A stretch of 64,000 bases of DNA from CAVOAK01 sp963664465 (GTDB lineage Bacteria > Pseudomonadota > Alphaproteobacteria > UBA8366 > CAVOAK01): positions 558,001 to 622,000 of the forward strand of contig CAXXSU010000015.1 in NCBI GenBank assembly GCA_963664465.2, read 5' to 3'. Both the position numbers and the translations under genes were made by a program. The notes under the pieces were generated by a model. The model saw only the letters and a list, made by a program, of their open reading frames with translations, did no database searches and was not told the DNA's origin. Positions 26,596 to 36,107 of this stretch are shown here, piece after piece (the first letter of the stretch is position 1; the number at the start of each line of letters is the position of its first letter).

Positions 26596-28062
26596 GTGGC
26601 CCAGCATCCCGACACGTCCTATTCGTCCAAGCCCGGACCTTGGGGAGATCTGCTCCGTGACGGCCGCGGCGTCTACACGGTCTCCCTGTCGCTTGGCATC
26701 GCGCTCCATGCGACGGACACCTTCATCGTCTCCACGGTGATGCCGACTGTGATCGCCGATATTGGCGGCGCGGCGTTCTACGCCTGGGTGGTCATGCTCT
26801 ATATGACCGCGTCAATTCTTGGTGCGGCGAGCGGCGGACCCGTCAAGCTGATGTTTGGCGCGCGCCGGGGTTACGCTGCCGCGGGCCTCGTGTTTCTCTT
26901 CGGGACCATCCTCAGCGCCTCGGCGCCGACTATGCCGGTGCTGTTGGCTGGCCGGTTGATCCAGGGCTTTGGCGCCGGCATGATCGTGGCGCAGAACGTC
27001 GCCCTCATCGGCGAGTTGTTCCCCGGCAACCTGCGGGTCCGCATGATCGCCGTGACATCGACCGTTTGGGCGGCGGCAGCGCTGTTCGGCCCCATGATCG
27101 GTGGCGTCTTCGCCCAGATCGGGTGGTGGCGCGGCGCTTTTTGGTTCGCCGTCCCGATCATCGTGTTCTTCACGGTTTCGGCCTGGCGCGCGATTCCCGA
27201 TACGCGGCCCGCCCGCGACGTCGTGATAGCGCGTTTTCCGATTTGGCGGGTGGCCTTGCTGGGCATTGGCGTGCTTGCCATCGGCGCGACCGGCAACATC
27301 GAAGCGCTTGCCACACGGCTTGCCGCCTTCGCCTTCGGCTTGGCGCTGATCTGGCTGACCATCCGAATCGATCGAGGGGCTGAGAACCGGGTGTTGCCGA
27401 GCCGCCCGTTTTCGCTAAGCGGGCCAGTCGGCACCGCCTATTGGGCCTTTCTGCTGATCGCCACGGCGCCCATGACGGTCGGGATTTATCTGCCGCTCGC
27501 CTATCAAACCATCCACGGCCTATCGCCGCTGGCGGCGGGGTATCTGGGTGCGCTCCTGGCCCTTGCATGGTCTGTGGCCGCCCTGTTCACCGCGATGCTG
27601 CATGGCGGCGCCGTGCGCGCCGCTATGGTCGGCGGGCCGGCGCTCTCGGCAATCGGGCTCGCCGGGGTCGCGCTGACCATCACCGACGCGCCGGTTTTGG
27701 TGATCGCAGCGTTCACGGTCGTCACCGGGACGGGCGTCGGGCTGTGCATGTCACACCTGATGTCCTGGACCATGGCGCTGGCGGCGCCGGGCGAGGAAAG
27801 CATCACCGCTTCGTCGATCCACACGATCCGCTCGCTCGGCATCGCGATTGGCGCCGCGGTAGCGGGCCTGATCGCCAATGGGGCGGGCCTGGGATCCGGT
27901 GTAACCACCGCCACGGTCGGAGCCGCGGTCTTCTGGGTGACGGGGGTTTTTACCTTGGCGCCAATCGGAGTCGTCGGCCTTGCCATCTTGCTCATCTGGC
28001 ATCGCACGAGGCACGCGGCGGCGGCGCAAGACGCGGCGCAAGCGGCAGCGCCCGGCGACTAG
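26596..28062 (+). CDS. MFS transporter (drug-exporter type)
   Basis: A 488-residue major facilitator protein beginning at GTG 26596. Recognisable elements are LHATDTFIVSTVMPTVIADI in helix 1 (motif D1-like), the loop GPVKLMFGARRGYAAAG (motif A position) and LLAGRLIQGFGAGMIVAQN (motif B, with the conserved Arg). The helix count looks like the 14-helix DHA2 branch, though I cannot be certain. It is the only complete transporter near the accessory enzyme block. Its end overlaps by four bases a truncated hydrolase on the other strand. Confidence 0.88.
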   Translation: MAQHPDTSYSSKPGPWGDLLRDGRGVYTVSLSLGIALHATDTFIVSTVMPTVIADIGGAAFYAWVVMLYMTASILGAASGGPVKLMFGARRGYAAAGLVFLFGTILSASAPTMPVLLAGRLIQGFGAGMIVAQNVALIGELFPGNLRVRMIAVTSTVWAAAALFGPMIGGVFAQIGWWRGAFWFAVPIIVFFTVSAWRAIPDTRPARDVVIARFPIWRVALLGIGVLAIGATGNIEALATRLAAFAFGLALIWLTIRIDRGAENRVLPSRPFSLSGPVGTAYWAFLLIATAPMTVGIYLPLAYQTIHGLSPLAAGYLGALLALAWSVAALFTAMLHGGAVRAAMVGGPALSAIGLAGVALTITDAPVLVIAAFTVVTGTGVGLCMSHLMSWTMALAAPGEESITASSIHTIRSLGIAIGAAVAGLIANGAGLGSGVTTATVGAAVFWVTGVFTLAPIGVVGLAILLIWHRTRHAAAAQDAAQAAAPGD

Positions 28063-28343
28063 CTGTCGTTGCCATGAAGGTCGTTCATCCGAGGCCTGGA
28101 TGTGAGGCTGTTGTTGTTACGGCAATCAGTCTCGGCCACCGGCGGCGGCGCGGAGTCGCCCATGCCCATGCAGTCAAGGGCGTAGACGGCGCGGCCTTCG
28201 GCCAACTGGCCGACAAGCGGGGCAAGACCTCGCGATGTTCCCGGTGCAACGTGAAGCATGACCAGCGGCGTGTCGCCGGCGCCGGCATGACGATTGTGCA
28301 CCTGCCCTTCGTCAATATCGACGAACGCGCGCCGAACTATCAT
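28059..28343 (-). pseudogene. Truncated alpha/beta hydrolase (N-terminal fragment)
   Basis: Reads MIVRRAFVDIDEGQVHNRHA, then PLVMLHVAPGTSRGLAPLVG and YALDCMGMGDSAPPP before diverging into unrelated sequence. These match the first third of the hydrolases at 54381 and 55234 (RGFLDIAEGQIHFRAAG; MFHGAPGSSKQFERL; ALDTMGMGDSSP). The nucleophile elbow and the rest are missing; the frame ends at the MFS gene. It is therefore a remnant of a third single-domain member of the family used in the cluster to the right, and it marks the left border of that block. It could still be translated as a 94-residue peptide. Confidence 0.75.
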
Positions 28344-28548
28344 TTTCAAACCTCCGATACGTAATGATGAAGAGATGCCCGGCAATCCCGCAAGGATCAA
28401 CAGGGGGCGGCGGTAAAGAGCCTCTCATAAGAACCGATCAGGCTATGCTTGAGACCGGCGACGGTAAAGTGCGACGCTCTTCGGACCGAGCCAACAGCCA
28501 ACCCAAGACATCCCTCAATCGCCTCAGTTAGATCGTACGGATGCGGCA

Positions 28549-29199
28549 ATGCCTGACGAGCGGATCGAAATCTTCAGCGTCGAGGCGTGCCCCTACGCCC
28601 AGAGAAGCCGCATGGTGCTGCATTACAAGGACGTGTCTACGACCTGACGGAAATCGACCTTGCCAACAAACCGGACTGGTTCACAGACATCTCTCCCTAC
28701 GGGAAAGTGCCGGTGATGCGCCACCGCGGCAGGGTCATCTATGAGTCGGCGATCATCAACGAGTACCTGGAGGAGGTGTTTGCCGAACCGGCCCTCATGC
28801 GACCCCGGTCAGCGGGCGGAAGCCAGGATTTGGATCGACTTTATCGGCACCCGCGTCGCGACGCCGATGTCTTACCTGCTGATCGAAAAAGATGCCGAGA
28901 CGCGGGCCGAGCACGCGAAGAAATTTCACGAAGAGGTACGCTTTCTCGAATAACGCGGTTTGGGCAAAGACTGGGTAGGGCCCTACTGGTTCGGCGCTGA
29001 GTTGAGTCTGGTCGACGTCAGCCTGTACCCCTACTTCGACAGACTCTGCCTGTTAAGCCATTACCGCAACGTCGAGCTTCCAGGCGACTGCGAGCGATTG
29101 CGAACGTGGTACGACACGATGCGCGGGCACGCGGCGGCGATTGCGACGAGCCGCGGCGACGCATTTTACGTACGGCAGTACGAGACCCTCGTCGCTTAG
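28549..29199 (+). pseudogene. Glutathione S-transferase-like gene with two frameshifts and a stop
   Basis: ATG 28549 starts IEIFSVEACPYAQRSRMVLH, an N-terminal thioredoxin fold with CPYA as in omega/Cys-type GSTs. The frame breaks near 28630 and continues as YDLTEIDLANKPDWF and SPYGKVPVMRHRGRVIYESA; it breaks again near 28805 and continues as AEARIWIDFIGTRVATPMS; an in-frame TAA lies at 28951-28953; then GPYWFGAELSLVDVSLYPYF completes the C-terminal helical domain. Three independent lesions make this a true pseudogene. It is a different GST subfamily from the pair at 53628 and 56097. Confidence 0.85.
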
Positions 29200-29216
29200 A
29201 CCGGGCCGCGGGCCGC

Positions 29217-30671
29217 CTAAGCTCCCTGCCATTGCAGGATCGACTGCCCGAGGAGTCGGCCAAAGGTGAGGGCCGGGGTCGCATTCATACCGCCGACGAT
29301 TGCCTTACCATGGAACAATCCTGTTCCCAGAACTTCACCGGCCGCGTAGAGATTGAGGATCGGCGTTCCGTCCGCCTTGAGCACCCGCAGATGCTCGTCA
29401 ATGGCGACGCCCGCCGGGCCCGACACCGACATGCCGTGATGCTTGATGGCGTGGAATGGTGGGACAGCGATCGGCTTTGGCATGTGTTTGCGGCCCAACG
29501 AATCGGAGCCGCTTTCGACACCCGCGTTGTAGTCGGCGACGGTCGCCTCCAACCCGGCCGCATCAATGCCAGTCTCTCCGGCCAACGCGCGCAGGGATTC
29601 GGCGCGGCAGAACGAAGGATGGCCGCTGAACGCCTTCTCGATGTCCGCCGCACCGAGACCGCCCGTCAGATCGTGGCGGTGGCGGGGACGGCCAAAAATG
29701 GTGGGCGCCTCATCCGCAATGACGGCGTCGTAGATCACCCAAAAGGTCAGGTCGGGCTGCTCGATCAGCCGCATCTCACGTTCATCGACGCTCTTCGTGT
29801 CCTCGGTGACGAAACGCTTGCCGGCGCGGTTCACATAGATCTCCCAGGGCTCGCGCCACTGCGGTGTCGTGTGAGTAATGATCGTCATCTCACCCGAACC
29901 CTCGATGTCCGCGACCCCAGCGAAGATCGGAACGAACGTGTCGCTGTGGCGAAGTTCGGCGCCAGCTTCAAGGGCGAGCCGGATTCCCGCGCCTTGCGAG
30001 TATGGGTAGGCGCCGCCGAACAGCGGGTAGCCGTTCGTATAGACGGGAAATAGCTCCTTGTTGGCGGCGTATCCGCCCGACGTGAGCACGGTGTTACGCC
30101 CGGCGAAGGCCTCCGTGGTGCCATCCTGATTGCGGACGACAACCCCGGTCACCGTCCCGCTGTCGTTCCGCTCCAGCCCGATCAATTCGGTTTGCAGCCT
30201 CAGGGAGATACCACCCTTTTCGAGTTCGGCGGCGAGCTCCGTTTCGAGCACCTTTAGGATCGACAGCCCATTGTCCGCACCCCAATAGGTGCGCGGGATG
30301 CTGTAGGGTTCGTGGCCGAAGTGGATCACCGGATGGTCTGGCAACGGTTCGAAGCCGTTCGCGAGAAGCCAGTCCAGAGTGCCGGGCGCGTTGTCGACCG
30401 CGAGGCGCACCATTTTCGCGTCCGCGGTGCCCTTGGTGATTCGCATCACGTCGTCGAAGTGCTCTTGCGGCGAATCCTCGATGCCTTTGTCCGCCTGCAT
30501 ACGGTTGCCGGCCGCGCTCAACTGTCCGCCCGAGATATGAAGCGTGCCGCCCACCGTGTCGGCGTGCTCCAAGAGCAGAACCCGTGCCCCGCGCCGCGCC
30601 GCGAATATGGCGGCCGGTATGCCAGCGGTCCCGGCTCCGGCAATAATGACATCCCAGTCTTGCATCAACAT
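29217..30671 (-). CDS. FAD-dependent oxidoreductase, FAD_binding_2 family (copy A1)
   Basis: A 484-residue flavoprotein of the fumarate reductase / ketosteroid dehydrogenase superfamily. It has the dinucleotide motif IIAGAGTAGIPAAIFAARRG, HISGGQLSAAG, a capping domain (IPRTYWGADNG; EPWEIYVNRAGKRF) and the C-terminal FAD-binding NLYAAGEVLGTGLF ... GGMNATPALTFGRLLG. No haem-binding CxxCH and no signal peptide, so it is a cytoplasmic dehydrogenase or reductase. It is paralogous along its whole length to 36104-37549, and to the fragment at 58216-58886. The substrate is unknown. The start could be the ATG at 30671 or 30665. Confidence 0.88.
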   Translation of the reverse strand: MLMQDWDVIIAGAGTAGIPAAIFAARRGARVLLLEHADTVGGTLHISGGQLSAAGNRMQADKGIEDSPQEHFDDVMRITKGTADAKMVRLAVDNAPGTLDWLLANGFEPLPDHPVIHFGHEPYSIPRTYWGADNGLSILKVLETELAAELEKGGISLRLQTELIGLERNDSGTVTGVVVRNQDGTTEAFAGRNTVLTSGGYAANKELFPVYTNGYPLFGGAYPYSQGAGIRLALEAGAELRHSDTFVPIFAGVADIEGSGEMTIITHTTPQWREPWEIYVNRAGKRFVTEDTKSVDEREMRLIEQPDLTFWVIYDAVIADEAPTIFGRPRHRHDLTGGLGAADIEKAFSGHPSFCRAESLRALAGETGIDAAGLEATVADYNAGVESGSDSLGRKHMPKPIAVPPFHAIKHHGMSVSGPAGVAIDEHLRVLKADGTPILNLYAAGEVLGTGLFHGKAIVGGMNATPALTFGRLLGQSILQWQGA

Positions 30672-30738
30672 TCCGTCGCTACGGCGGCGACCGGGCAGGA
30701 GACCACCGCGTCAATCTGGGAGAACCGCAAGGCCAACC

Positions 30739-32238
30739 TTAAGCCGCGCTTGCGACATGCCGCGCCGCCTTTCGCCGCGCGCCGCGCAACAACTTCGCCG
30801 CCGACTCTTCGACCGCCGTACCGGCAAAAAAATTGGGGTTCATGCCGCCGTGCAAGCGCACAGCATTGGCGAACATGAAGGCGGCGTAATCCCTTTGCGA
30901 CAAGAGCCCCTCTTGTACAAGGCCATAGGATTGGGCAACGACGCCTTTCATTTCGGTGACATCCCAGTGGCCGATATCGGATGAGAACATGGCATTCAAC
31001 TTGGCGCCGAAATGGTTGAGGCGGCTATCGAAGGCAACCGCCGTCATGCGGTCGTCGGCCTCGCAGCCGAAATAAAAGGTCGGCACGAAGCGTTCGCGAA
31101 TGTCCTCGGCCCGCCGGATACCGCAGGCGGCGAAATCGTCGAGATCCGCCGCATCCTCGACCGCCCCCATCAGGTCCGCTCCGGGACGTTGGGCCGATTT
31201 GGCGAGCGCCTTGGCGACGGCCCCGCCATGGCGCTGGAACAGGCGGGCCGCCCGCTTTCGGTCGACCAGCGCTGGATCGAGATTCCTGCGCATTGCCTTG
31301 ATGTTGCGTTTCTCCCAATGCTCGACGATGTCATTGTAGAGGTTGGCGGCCCACGCAGCGCCGCCCTCCAGAAAGGCCACGTTGAGGGCCGGGAAACGCC
31401 GGGTCACGCCGCCGAAAAACAGCGCCTTGGCAAAGGCTTCGCCAGAGGCGGCGAAGTGACCGATGTGGTTGTACATGTAGTTGGTGGTCGTCGCCCGGGC
31501 GCCCCACCCCATGGAATTGCTGTGCGTCGCGGGCGCCACTTTGAGCTCCATGAACTTTGCCCATACGGGATCGTAGTCGTGCGGGCTGTCGAGCGCCAAG
31601 GAATCGATCCAGGTGGCATAGCGCGCGTATTTCGGCGCAAAGCGTTCGACGATGGGCACCGGACGCTTGACGTTGCCGGCGATCATGACGGTCTTGAAAC
31701 CGAGTTCGCGAACGGCAAACTCGGCCTCCTCGACTGCCTCGGCTGGTGTAAACATCGGCACGACCGCGGCCGGCATCAGTCGATCCTGATGGCCGGCGAA
31801 GGTATCGGCGTACATGACGTTGAGCGCCCGGCACACGCTGCGCCGCATCTCGTCATCGGCGAAACTGACGAACGGAAGGCCGAGCGTGGTGTAGACGACG
31901 GCGAAGTCGATGCCAAACGAATCGAGCCGCCGGCGCATGAGAGTGGGCAGCATGGCCGTCGCGCGGTCGGTCGCGTTGCGGGCCGGGATGGTCCAGAACG
32001 GGGGCCGTAACGTGCGCCGCGAGCGCCGTTGTTTCCAGGTCTGGGCGTACCAACCCCACGGGCCGCCCCCTGTCGTCATGATGCGTTCAAACCGATTGGC
32101 GACGCGCGGGCCGGCGACTTGAGCAATGTACTCGCGCAGCACCGGCTGGAGCTCGATGACATGACCGTCGCTGTCGATGACGGGATGTGAAAGCCTTGCA
32201 CGAACGTCGGCCGAACTCAGTTTCGCACGACGGGTCAT
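30739..32238 (-). CDS. Amidohydrolase_2 family metal-dependent hydrolase/decarboxylase (copy A)
   Basis: A 499-residue TIM-barrel protein with the N-terminal metal motif in the form D-x-D-x-H (HPVIDSDGHVIE), PATHSNSMGWG in the middle, LEGGAAWAANL and the C-terminal FSSDIGHWDV with the conserved metal-site Asp. Related enzymes decarboxylate or hydrolyse aromatic or amido acids; the reaction here is unknown. An AAAGGAG ribosome site stands before ATG 32238. It is a full-length paralogue of 50119-51588, and both copies stand next to a substrate-binding protein gene (here upstream, 32431-33987), suggesting a joint role in using an imported compound. Confidence 0.87.
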   Translation of the reverse strand: MTRRAKLSSADVRARLSHPVIDSDGHVIELQPVLREYIAQVAGPRVANRFERIMTTGGGPWGWYAQTWKQRRSRRTLRPPFWTIPARNATDRATAMLPTLMRRRLDSFGIDFAVVYTTLGLPFVSFADDEMRRSVCRALNVMYADTFAGHQDRLMPAAVVPMFTPAEAVEEAEFAVRELGFKTVMIAGNVKRPVPIVERFAPKYARYATWIDSLALDSPHDYDPVWAKFMELKVAPATHSNSMGWGARATTTNYMYNHIGHFAASGEAFAKALFFGGVTRRFPALNVAFLEGGAAWAANLYNDIVEHWEKRNIKAMRRNLDPALVDRKRAARLFQRHGGAVAKALAKSAQRPGADLMGAVEDAADLDDFAACGIRRAEDIRERFVPTFYFGCEADDRMTAVAFDSRLNHFGAKLNAMFSSDIGHWDVTEMKGVVAQSYGLVQEGLLSQRDYAAFMFANAVRLHGGMNPNFFAGTAVEESAAKLLRGARRKAARHVASAA

Positions 32239-32430
32239 TGATATTCTCCTTTGCCGCGCCGGGTCGCGACGCCCGCGCGGCTGCGACTCTCAAACGGCGC
32301 ACCGCCGCCCGTGGCGGCTCGCTCGGGCACGGGGTGCGCGTGGGCTCTGGCCCTACCCGCCGCTCGGAGAACTTTCCCGCCCTTCCAAGTCGGAAGAACG
32401 GGAGCCCCCCGGATGCCGGCAACGCGGATC

Positions 32431-33987
32431 TTACTGAGCGATGCTGATCCTGTCGTAGTTGAAGGTCTTGCCGAGGTTCTCGAAGCCGTTCAGGCGCTTC
32501 GAATAACCCGCAATGTCGAACGACTCGACCAGGAAGATGCTCGGCGCAAGATCATGGTGGATCGCAAGAAGTTCGTTCAATGCTTTTCGACGCTCATCGA
32601 CGTCAAAAAGTGTGTCGGACTTGTCGATCAAGGGAATGACACTCTCGTCGCAAAAATACGGGTTGGGTTTTTTGCATGACGTGAACACCATGAAACGGAT
32701 CGCGTCGTTGTAGGGAGCCGAGTTGTAACCCGATCCAAACGCATCACCCCCCCAGGTGCCGCCGAGGAAATTCTTGATCCACTCCGACGAAGTAATCTGA
32801 CGGAGCTCCATGATGACCCCGACTTTGGCCAAATCCTCCGCGACCTGTTGAAATATTTCACCATCCTGCGCAACAAAGCCGACGACGACCTCGGTCGCCA
32901 TGTCAAACCCGTTCGGATAGCCCGCGGCCGCGAGCAATTCCCTGGCCTTGGCCGGATCGTATGGGTAGGGCGCGATCTTCGGGTCGTAGCCGAAGGTATT
33001 TGGCGTCGCCCCCTGACCCGAAACTGCGCCAAATCCACCCAACAGGTGCTTGACCATCGCCTCTTTGTCGACGGCATAATTAACGGCCTGACGGACCCTC
33101 ACGTCTTTGAACGGTGTCTCTTTGCCCGACTGAACCAGGGAGATCGCTAACGCCGTGGTCGACGGAGTCGACGCGACCCGCTGGCCGGCGGCCTCGACTT
33201 GGGCAATGTTGTCAACCGAAATCGAGACCGCAATATCGATCTGATCTGAAACCAGCGCTTGAACGCGGGCCGGCCGCTCGCCCATCGGCAGAATCTCCAG
33301 GTTGCTCACCAGAGGCGGCCGCCAGGAATCCGGGCGGGCGGAGAACACCACCTTTTCAGGCGTCCACGATTCGGGCTTAAAGGATCCTGTGCCAATCGGA
33401 TTCTTGGCGTAGCCTTCAGCGCCCATATCCTCCCAGGCCTTCGGAGCCACGAAGAAGACCGATGACAGCCGGCCCGGAAGGATGGCGTCCGCGTTGGTCG
33501 TCTCGATTTCCACTGTCATCGCGTCGACGACCCGCGCCGAGGCGACTCCGGCAACCTGGCGGCCGACCGACGTGGCTTTGCCGGGTTCCGATTTGAGCCA
33601 ATTGATAATGGCGGCAACGGCGGCGGCATCGAGCGGCTCGCCATTATCGAACCTGACACCGGAGCGTATTTTGAACTGCCAGGCCGTATCACGAACATTG
33701 CTCCATGATGTGGCCAGCGCCGGCACGGCATTGCCGCTCTGGTCCACCACGGTCAGCGCATCGTACATGGCCGTCCAGGTGTGCCAGCTTGGGAAGACGC
33801 CGGCGGCGTACGGATTGCCAAGTGGCGGCGGAAGCGATGTCGCGCCAACCCGAAGCGTCCCTTCAGCTTGTGCTGCAGCACCTGTAAGGAGCGTCGCCGC
33901 AAGCACGACCACCGCAGCCCGGGCTGCAAAACTGAGCCGCTCCCCTAATCCCTCCGGCGAAACAACTCTGTGCAAAACATTTCCCAT
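32431..33987 (-). CDS. ABC transporter substrate-binding protein, family 5 (copy A)
   Basis: A 518-residue periplasmic solute-binding protein of the peptide/opine/nickel class. It begins with a long signal peptide (hydrophobic core AAVVVLAATLLTGAAAQA), then TLRVGATSLPPPLGNP, VRFDNGEPLDAAAVAAIINW, the RVRQAVNYAVDKEAMVKHLL signature and PYPYDPAKARELLAAAGYP. ATG 33987 has GGAGGGATATCG directly upstream; the open frame to 34191 is not needed. No permease or ATPase gene accompanies it. It is paralogous to 51961-53499 and sits between an amidohydrolase and the FMN/FAD flavoprotein on the same strand. The gap 32239-32430 (192 bp) contains no gene that I can see. Confidence 0.9.
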   Translation of the reverse strand: MGNVLHRVVSPEGLGERLSFAARAAVVVLAATLLTGAAAQAEGTLRVGATSLPPPLGNPYAAGVFPSWHTWTAMYDALTVVDQSGNAVPALATSWSNVRDTAWQFKIRSGVRFDNGEPLDAAAVAAIINWLKSEPGKATSVGRQVAGVASARVVDAMTVEIETTNADAILPGRLSSVFFVAPKAWEDMGAEGYAKNPIGTGSFKPESWTPEKVVFSARPDSWRPPLVSNLEILPMGERPARVQALVSDQIDIAVSISVDNIAQVEAAGQRVASTPSTTALAISLVQSGKETPFKDVRVRQAVNYAVDKEAMVKHLLGGFGAVSGQGATPNTFGYDPKIAPYPYDPAKARELLAAAGYPNGFDMATEVVVGFVAQDGEIFQQVAEDLAKVGVIMELRQITSSEWIKNFLGGTWGGDAFGSGYNSAPYNDAIRFMVFTSCKKPNPYFCDESVIPLIDKSDTLFDVDERRKALNELLAIHHDLAPSIFLVESFDIAGYSKRLNGFENLGKTFNYDRISIAQ

Positions 33988-34124
33988 CGATATCCCTCCC
34001 ATATATTTATCGCAGCTTGTCGCCGATTGGCCCGCATCGACTTCGCCATTGTAGCACGCGGTGGCGGTGGCGCACGATCCACACACGTCGATGCAATATT
34101 TTCCTTCGCGCCCAGCTCCCGCCA

Positions 34125-36107
34125 TCACAGGGTCGAAAGGATGCGGCGTGCGTCCGCCGTTGCCGCCCAGAACCCGCGCGGCGAGACGCAATCGCCGATG
34201 GCAAGCCGGTCGTCGGGACCGGCCGGGGCCTCAGTGCCCGTCGAGAGCACGATCGAATCGAATGGGCCCAACGCACGCCCGAACGCCGTATGTGCCATTT
34301 GCCCGTCGACACGGGCGATCAGCGTCTCTGGATGAATGACGGCGCCGGTCGCGGCCAGGCGAACGCTCACGTCCGCGATCTCCTCACTGATCGCAAGGTC
34401 GGGTTCGCCCAGCGCACGGCGAGACGTCACCACCGTGAGCGAGCGGGTGGCTTCCGACGCGGCAATGGTCTCGACAAGTGAGACGGCGGGCCAGCCGCCC
34501 TCTTCATCGATCACCAGGACATCGCCCGCGACGGCGCCGTTGTCACGCACGAGATCGCGGCCGTGCCGCAGGTCCGCCGTCCCTGGAATACCCGCCGCGA
34601 GATGCGGCCGTAAGCGCCAGACCGCTGTCATCGCGGGCCGTGCCCCGACAGCCCAAACCACAGTGTCGGCGTCGAGGCGCGCCATCTCTTGAATGCGCTC
34701 GGAGAGGCGCACCACGACGCCCAAACGTTCGAGCTCGCGCTGCCACCATTCGATCGCCAAAAGGATTTCCCCCCGATGTGGGGCTTCTCCCGCCAGGCGC
34801 ATATCCCCGCCAAGACGGCTCTGGGCCTCGTACAGCGTTACGCGATCGCCGCGCAAGGCCGCGAGCCGCGCCATCTCGAGACCCGCAGGACCGCCGCCAA
34901 CGATGGCAATCCGCCGCGGCCGCGCCACGCGTTCGATCGGTGCGAACTGTGTTTCGCGTCCGGCGACTGGATTGAGCACGCACGTGCCGGGTAGGCCGCG
35001 GACCACGGATCCAAGGCAACCCTGATTGCAGGACATGCAAGGACGAATCTGGTCTTCCTCGCCACGTTCGATCTTTGCCATCCACTCCGGTTCGGCGATC
35101 CAAGTGCGCGCCATGGCGATGACATCGGCCTGGCCGGCCGCGAGGATGTCTTCGGCCTCGCCGGGTGTGCGGATCCGTCCGGCCACGATGATCGGGACCG
35201 CGAGCTGATTGCGGAAACGTTCGGCGGTCCCGGCGAGGTGGCCGCGCGGTTGCGTCATCGGCGGGAACAGGCGGTGGATGGACCAGTGTGAGCCGACGAC
35301 GAGACTGACCCAGTCGACGAGCCCGCGCCCGACAAGGAGGTCCATCGCGGCCAAGGAGTCGTCGATCTCGAAACTGGACGGGTCAGTGGGAATGCAATGG
35401 GCGGTGGAGGTGCGAACGCCGACGGCGATATCTGGACCCACCGCGTCGCGAACTTCTTCGAAGACCTCGGCGGCGATCCGCACCCGGTTCTCCAGTGAGC
35501 CGCCATAGGAATCGGTCCGCCGATTGAGGGTCGGCGAGAGGAACGAGCCGAGCAGATAATCGCTCGCCGTTTGCACCTCGACCGCATCCAGGCCGGCGGC
35601 GCGGCAACGAGCGGCGGCGGTGCCGTAGGCGGCGACGATCTCGCGAATGTCGCGCACGCTGGCGACGCGCGGGACGTCGCCCGAGCGGCTTGCCGGGATC
35701 GGCGATGGCGCGATTGGAACCCCCGTCAGCGGCGAGATATTATGACCGCCGTGCCACAGGATAGCGGACAGGCGCGAGCCGACGTCGTGCACCGCGTCGG
35801 CCGTGCGGGCGAGGTCCGGCACGATCCGGTCCTCGTACAAATGGACCCGGTCGATAACGTCGCTGGCGCCCGGATGAACTGGCGAGGAGGCCAGCGACAC
35901 CATGGCGGCGCCGCCGCGCGCCCGCGCCACCAGGTAGCCGCGCAGCCGGTCGCCGATCCCGCCATCGCCATCGCCCAGGCGCATCCCGTGACCCGACATG
36001 ATCGCCCGGTGGCGCAGCTGCAGCGGTCCCAAGGAGATCGGTGAGCGCAGGTGTGGATAGAGACGGTCCGCCGAAGCGCCGTCATTTTCGCCAGGTTGGT
36101 TGCTCAT
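34125..36107 (-). CDS. NADH:flavin oxidoreductase with FMN barrel, [4Fe-4S] and FAD/NAD domain (copy A)
   Basis: A 660-residue enzyme of the 2,4-dienoyl-CoA reductase / trimethylamine dehydrogenase type. The N-terminal old-yellow-enzyme barrel has SPISLGPLQLRHRAIMSGHG, ILWHGGHN, DYLLGSFLSPTLNRRTDSYG and NRVRIAAEV; the cluster ligands are in CMSCNQGC with a fourth Cys in LPGTC; the C-terminal half has IAIVGGGPAGLEMARLAALR. Its ATG (36107) overlaps the stop of the FAD oxidoreductase gene by four bases, so these two flavoenzymes are co-translated. It is paralogous to 45755-47725. Likely it reduces or demethylates a substrate with NAD(P)H or passes electrons on; substrate unknown. Confidence 0.9.
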   Translation of the reverse strand: MSNQPGENDGASADRLYPHLRSPISLGPLQLRHRAIMSGHGMRLGDGDGGIGDRLRGYLVARARGGAAMVSLASSPVHPGASDVIDRVHLYEDRIVPDLARTADAVHDVGSRLSAILWHGGHNISPLTGVPIAPSPIPASRSGDVPRVASVRDIREIVAAYGTAAARCRAAGLDAVEVQTASDYLLGSFLSPTLNRRTDSYGGSLENRVRIAAEVFEEVRDAVGPDIAVGVRTSTAHCIPTDPSSFEIDDSLAAMDLLVGRGLVDWVSLVVGSHWSIHRLFPPMTQPRGHLAGTAERFRNQLAVPIIVAGRIRTPGEAEDILAAGQADVIAMARTWIAEPEWMAKIERGEEDQIRPCMSCNQGCLGSVVRGLPGTCVLNPVAGRETQFAPIERVARPRRIAIVGGGPAGLEMARLAALRGDRVTLYEAQSRLGGDMRLAGEAPHRGEILLAIEWWQRELERLGVVVRLSERIQEMARLDADTVVWAVGARPAMTAVWRLRPHLAAGIPGTADLRHGRDLVRDNGAVAGDVLVIDEEGGWPAVSLVETIAASEATRSLTVVTSRRALGEPDLAISEEIADVSVRLAATGAVIHPETLIARVDGQMAHTAFGRALGPFDSIVLSTGTEAPAGPDDRLAIGDCVSPRGFWAATADARRILSTL

